DNA of 64,000 bases, taken from positions 124,001 through 188,000 of the forward strand of contig CALUGA010000001.1 of assembly GCA_944320105.1 (NCBI GenBank). The letters are read 5' to 3'. The notes under the pieces were generated by a model. It was not told where the DNA came from. It saw nothing but the letters and a program-made list of their open reading frames with translations, and searched no databases. Source of the DNA: an uncultured Prevotella sp. (GTDB lineage: Bacteria > Bacteroidota > Bacteroidia > Bacteroidales > Bacteroidaceae). The first letter of the stretch is position 1. Every line of letters begins with the position of its first letter. Position numbers and translations under genes: made by a program. Shown here one piece after another: positions 61,973 to 64,000 of the stretch.

Positions 61973-62178
61973 TTTGTAGTGATATTTCGCAATTGCAGCA
62001 TGATTCCTGTCGGTCTTGCCAAATGTTTGGAAACCAAATACTTGCATAAACAACCGTTTTGCGCCGCAATATGGGCTGTTCGGGGCTGTCAAACGGCCCG
62101 TATTGCAGCCCCGAACGGCCTCTTTCGCGCGGCCAAACGGCGGGAGGGCGTAATTGGCACAGTCTTTGTAAACAATTC
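61973..62178 (+). repeat. 22-nt-period intergenic element, copy F (11-nt insertion)
   Basis: TTTGTAG starts at 61973, units at 62047, 62069, 62091, 62113 and 62135, and TTTGTAAACAATT at 62165. Unit spacing and the last 30-nt step match the other copies, but the left arm is 74 nt instead of 63: one half-period longer. Confidence 0.9.
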
Positions 62179-62200
62179 TCGCACTAATGTTTTGATACGG

Positions 62201-62244
62201 AAAATCCCCGCAGTGGGCGGCGGTGCGCTTCCTGCGGGGATTTG
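62201..62244 (-). terminator. Terminator of the pectinesterase gene
   Basis: AAATCCCCGCAG and CTGCGGGGATTTT pair on the minus strand and end in T residues, 66 nt past the stop at 62310. Confidence 0.8.
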
Positions 62245-62309
62245 CTATCATGTTTTGCGTTGCCGTGGGCTGCCTGCGTGGCTTGCGCGGTGCGGGCAGC
62301 CGGGCTGCG

Positions 62310-64000
62310 TTACTTTATCACCTTGGTGGCGGTTGTGGTGCCGTCGTCGAGTGTGCTTACGCGGATGTTGATGCCCTTCTGCGGGCTGTCGGTCTTCACG
62401 CCGCCGAGGCTGTAGTAGGCGGCCTTGCCGGTGGCTTTGCCATTGGCAGCACTTTCGATGCCGTCAACCACGTCGGCCACGGTGGCCTCGCCCAGTCCGC
62501 CCATCTCGTTGGCTGCACGCACGGAGTAAGTGGCCTCGGTGTCGGTCACGGTGTAGGTAGGCTCGGTGGTGAAGTCTATCACCTTGCCGTCCTTGCAAAC
62601 TGCCCAGCAGAGCACGTAGTCGCTGGCATCCCATTCCAGGGTGGTGCCGGTGAGCGTTACGTTCTTGGGTGCCGAAGCCTGTTCGGTGGCCGACGTGGGA
62701 TCCCAGTCGTCGCTGCCGCCCATCACGTTCTGCACGGTCAGCCCGGCAGCCTCGGCGGCGGTGAGCACGGGGTTGTTCTCGTGGCCGTCGCCGAAGGTCT
62801 TCTTGCGGTTGTCAAGGTTTATCACCGTGCCGCTTGCCGTCATTGAGTTGTACTCGGCAAAGCGTGCGGGCCAGCCGCCGCTCATCTCGTTCCAGCCGTC
62901 GGCCTTGGGCTGCACCTCCATCACGGTGTTGATGTAGAGGGCAATGGGAGTGCCGTCGCCCCACGGGCGTCCGAGCGTATACTGGCCGTCGATGCTCTGG
63001 CTTTCGCCCTTGATGGTGCAGCCGCTGAACACGTAGCCATACTGCTTGGGTTGCGACGGGGCGCATACGTAGCCGTTGCCGGCCATCATCAGCTCCACGC
63101 CGTTGTAGAACACGTCGCCCTTTCCGCAGAGGAAGTCGGTGTTGCCGCGCAGGCGCCCGCCCTCAAAGTAGAAGCGTCCGTTGCCGTTGTTGGACAGGTA
63201 GGTGTCCTGGTAGCCCATGAGGCATACGTCCATGCAGATGGTCTTGTCTGAAGCATCCTCCAGGGCGCCGTTGCGTCCGCGCTTGTCTTTCATGCCGCTG
63301 CGGATGGTTAGGTTCTGTATGTAGGTCTGCGTGGCGTTCTTGCCGAGGTCGATGGTCTGGTTCTTGTGCAGGCCCTCGATGGGGTTCTGCGGGCCGTAGT
63401 CGCTGTCAAGTTCAACGTCAGGCACGGTGTTCACGATGGAAGTGTTGTCCATGCCCTCGCCTATGATAGATATGTTAGGCGTGGTGATGCGGGTGATGGG
63501 GCTGGGATACATTACTCCGTCGTAGCCCTCTATGGTCTCGGTCTGGCTGGCGGGTATCACGTAGTCGCCCTGCTTGATGAAAATGCGGAAGCGTTTCGAT
63601 GTGTCGTCGCGCTTGTCGGCTGCGGCGATTGCCTCGCTGAAGGTTCCATCGTCAGGCACTACGAAGTCGAAGAGGGCCTTGGTTATGGCCGGGCGCGTCT
63701 TCGTGCTGAAGTTTATCACTATGTTCTCGTCCAGGGCGTTGTCCGTGAGGTCGGTCACGCTTCCTGCGGGGAGGGTGAACACGTATGGCGTGGAGTACTC
63801 AAGCCCCTTGTACTCGAACATCACCGTCCGGCCCGACACCGTGGGCTGAAGCTCCGTGAGGCCGAGCGTGGCCACGGCTCCTTCCTTCACTTTCACTTTC
63901 TCGTCGAACGTGAGGATTATCTTTCCGTTGGCCGAGGCGTTGGAGCTGCCCTCGGCGGGAACGGTTGAGAGGAGCTTGGGCGCTGTGCCGTCGTTCACCA
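62310..64000 (-). CDS. Pectinesterase (CE8), N-terminus cut by window edge
   Basis: At least 562 residues; the start lies beyond 64000. The visible N-terminal ~100 residues (LLSTVPAEGSSNASANGKIILTFDEKV) are a Big_5-type Ig-like domain. The CE8 beta-helix follows with MGYQDTYLS, NTDFLCGKGDVFYNG (catalytic Asp region) and LGRPWGDGTPIALY. It removes methyl esters from homogalacturonan so the PL1 and GH28 enzymes can cut. The tail TGKAAYYSLGGVKT...KGINIRVSTLDDGT is sorting-domain-like. A separate transcription unit from the SusC/SusD operon. Confidence 0.92.
   Translation of the reverse strand, partial: VNDGTAPKLLSTVPAEGSSNASANGKIILTFDEKVKVKEGAVATLGLTELQPTVSGRTVMFEYKGLEYSTPYVFTLPAGSVTDLTDNALDENIVINFSTKTRPAITKALFDFVVPDDGTFSEAIAAADKRDDTSKRFRIFIKQGDYVIPASQTETIEGYDGVMYPSPITRITTPNISIIGEGMDNTSIVNTVPDVELDSDYGPQNPIEGLHKNQTIDLGKNATQTYIQNLTIRSGMKDKRGRNGALEDASDKTICMDVCLMGYQDTYLSNNGNGRFYFEGGRLRGNTDFLCGKGDVFYNGVELMMAGNGYVCAPSQPKQYGYVFSGCTIKGESQSIDGQYTLGRPWGDGTPIALYINTVMEVQPKADGWNEMSGGWPARFAEYNSMTASGTVINLDNRKKTFGDGHENNPVLTAAEAAGLTVQNVMGGSDDWDPTSATEQASAPKNVTLTGTTLEWDASDYVLCWAVCKDGKVIDFTTEPTYTVTDTEATYSVRAANEMGGLGEATVADVVDGIESAANGKATGKAAYYSLGGVKTDSPQKGINIRVSTLDDGTTTATKVIK

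Larger units (their letters stand above)
60811..62309. other. 1.5-kb noncoding region packed with repeats
   Basis: It contains the PUL promoter, a perfect 28-bp palindrome, MITE-like copy 2, a composite palindrome-minisatellite repeat, 22-nt element copy F and the CE8 terminator. No coding frame has support; the small frames are built from repeats. Confidence 0.7.

Overview
The window is chromosomal DNA from a GC-rich member of the Bacteroidales, most likely Prevotellaceae. The evidence is SusC/SusD pairs, a hybrid two-component system (HTCS) regulator, FAS1 lipoproteins, type IX-like C-terminal tails, and many promoters with the Bacteroidetes -7 box TAnnTTTG. No rRNA, tRNA, CRISPR array, integrase or complete insertion sequence was found.

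Layout. 1-3.4 kb: the end of an unknown gene, a noncoding stretch with palindromic repeats and a strongly structured candidate RNA, then an EcoRI-family adenine methylase overlapping a DUF262-HNH nuclease gene broken by a 2-nt deletion. 3.5-9.6 kb (minus): GH13 amylase, sugar O-acetyltransferase, a TIGR04076-type protein, a secreted esterase and a Pif1-like helicase. 10.2-15.9 kb: glycogen operon (debranching enzyme, GT4, GH57) divergent from a Crp/Fnr regulator. 15.9-22.4 kb (minus): lipid kinase, miaA, a small AT-rich HNH locus, an NgoMIV-type restriction-modification unit with a frameshifted nuclease, and gap.

23-64 kb is a pectin polysaccharide utilization locus: an HTCS that has lost its ATPase domain, a lipoprotein, GH28, two GH3, GH43, two PL1 pectate lyases, a beta-helix protein, two SusC/SusD pairs, three FAS1 lipoproteins and a CE8 pectinesterase that runs off the end. 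The gene set resembles known homogalacturonan loci of Bacteroides: FAS1/SusD/SusC proteins would bind and import oligosaccharides at the outer membrane, lyases and esterase cut the chain, and GH28/GH3/GH43 finish the backbone and side chains.

The noncoding DNA is unusually informative. Six intergenic sites carry a previously unrecognised (to my knowledge) ~190-bp element built from five units at an exact 22-nt period between two TTTGTAA-like motifs spaced 181 nt apart. Other families are a 202-bp MITE-like element with TTAA ends (two copies), palindromes with constant arms and swapped cores, a promoter-bearing ~90-bp repeat, and composite palindrome/minisatellite repeats. Both restriction systems keep an intact methylase beside a nuclease gene disrupted by a 1-2 nt deletion, and the second is bracketed by perfect 50-bp direct repeats, as expected for insertion with long target duplication.
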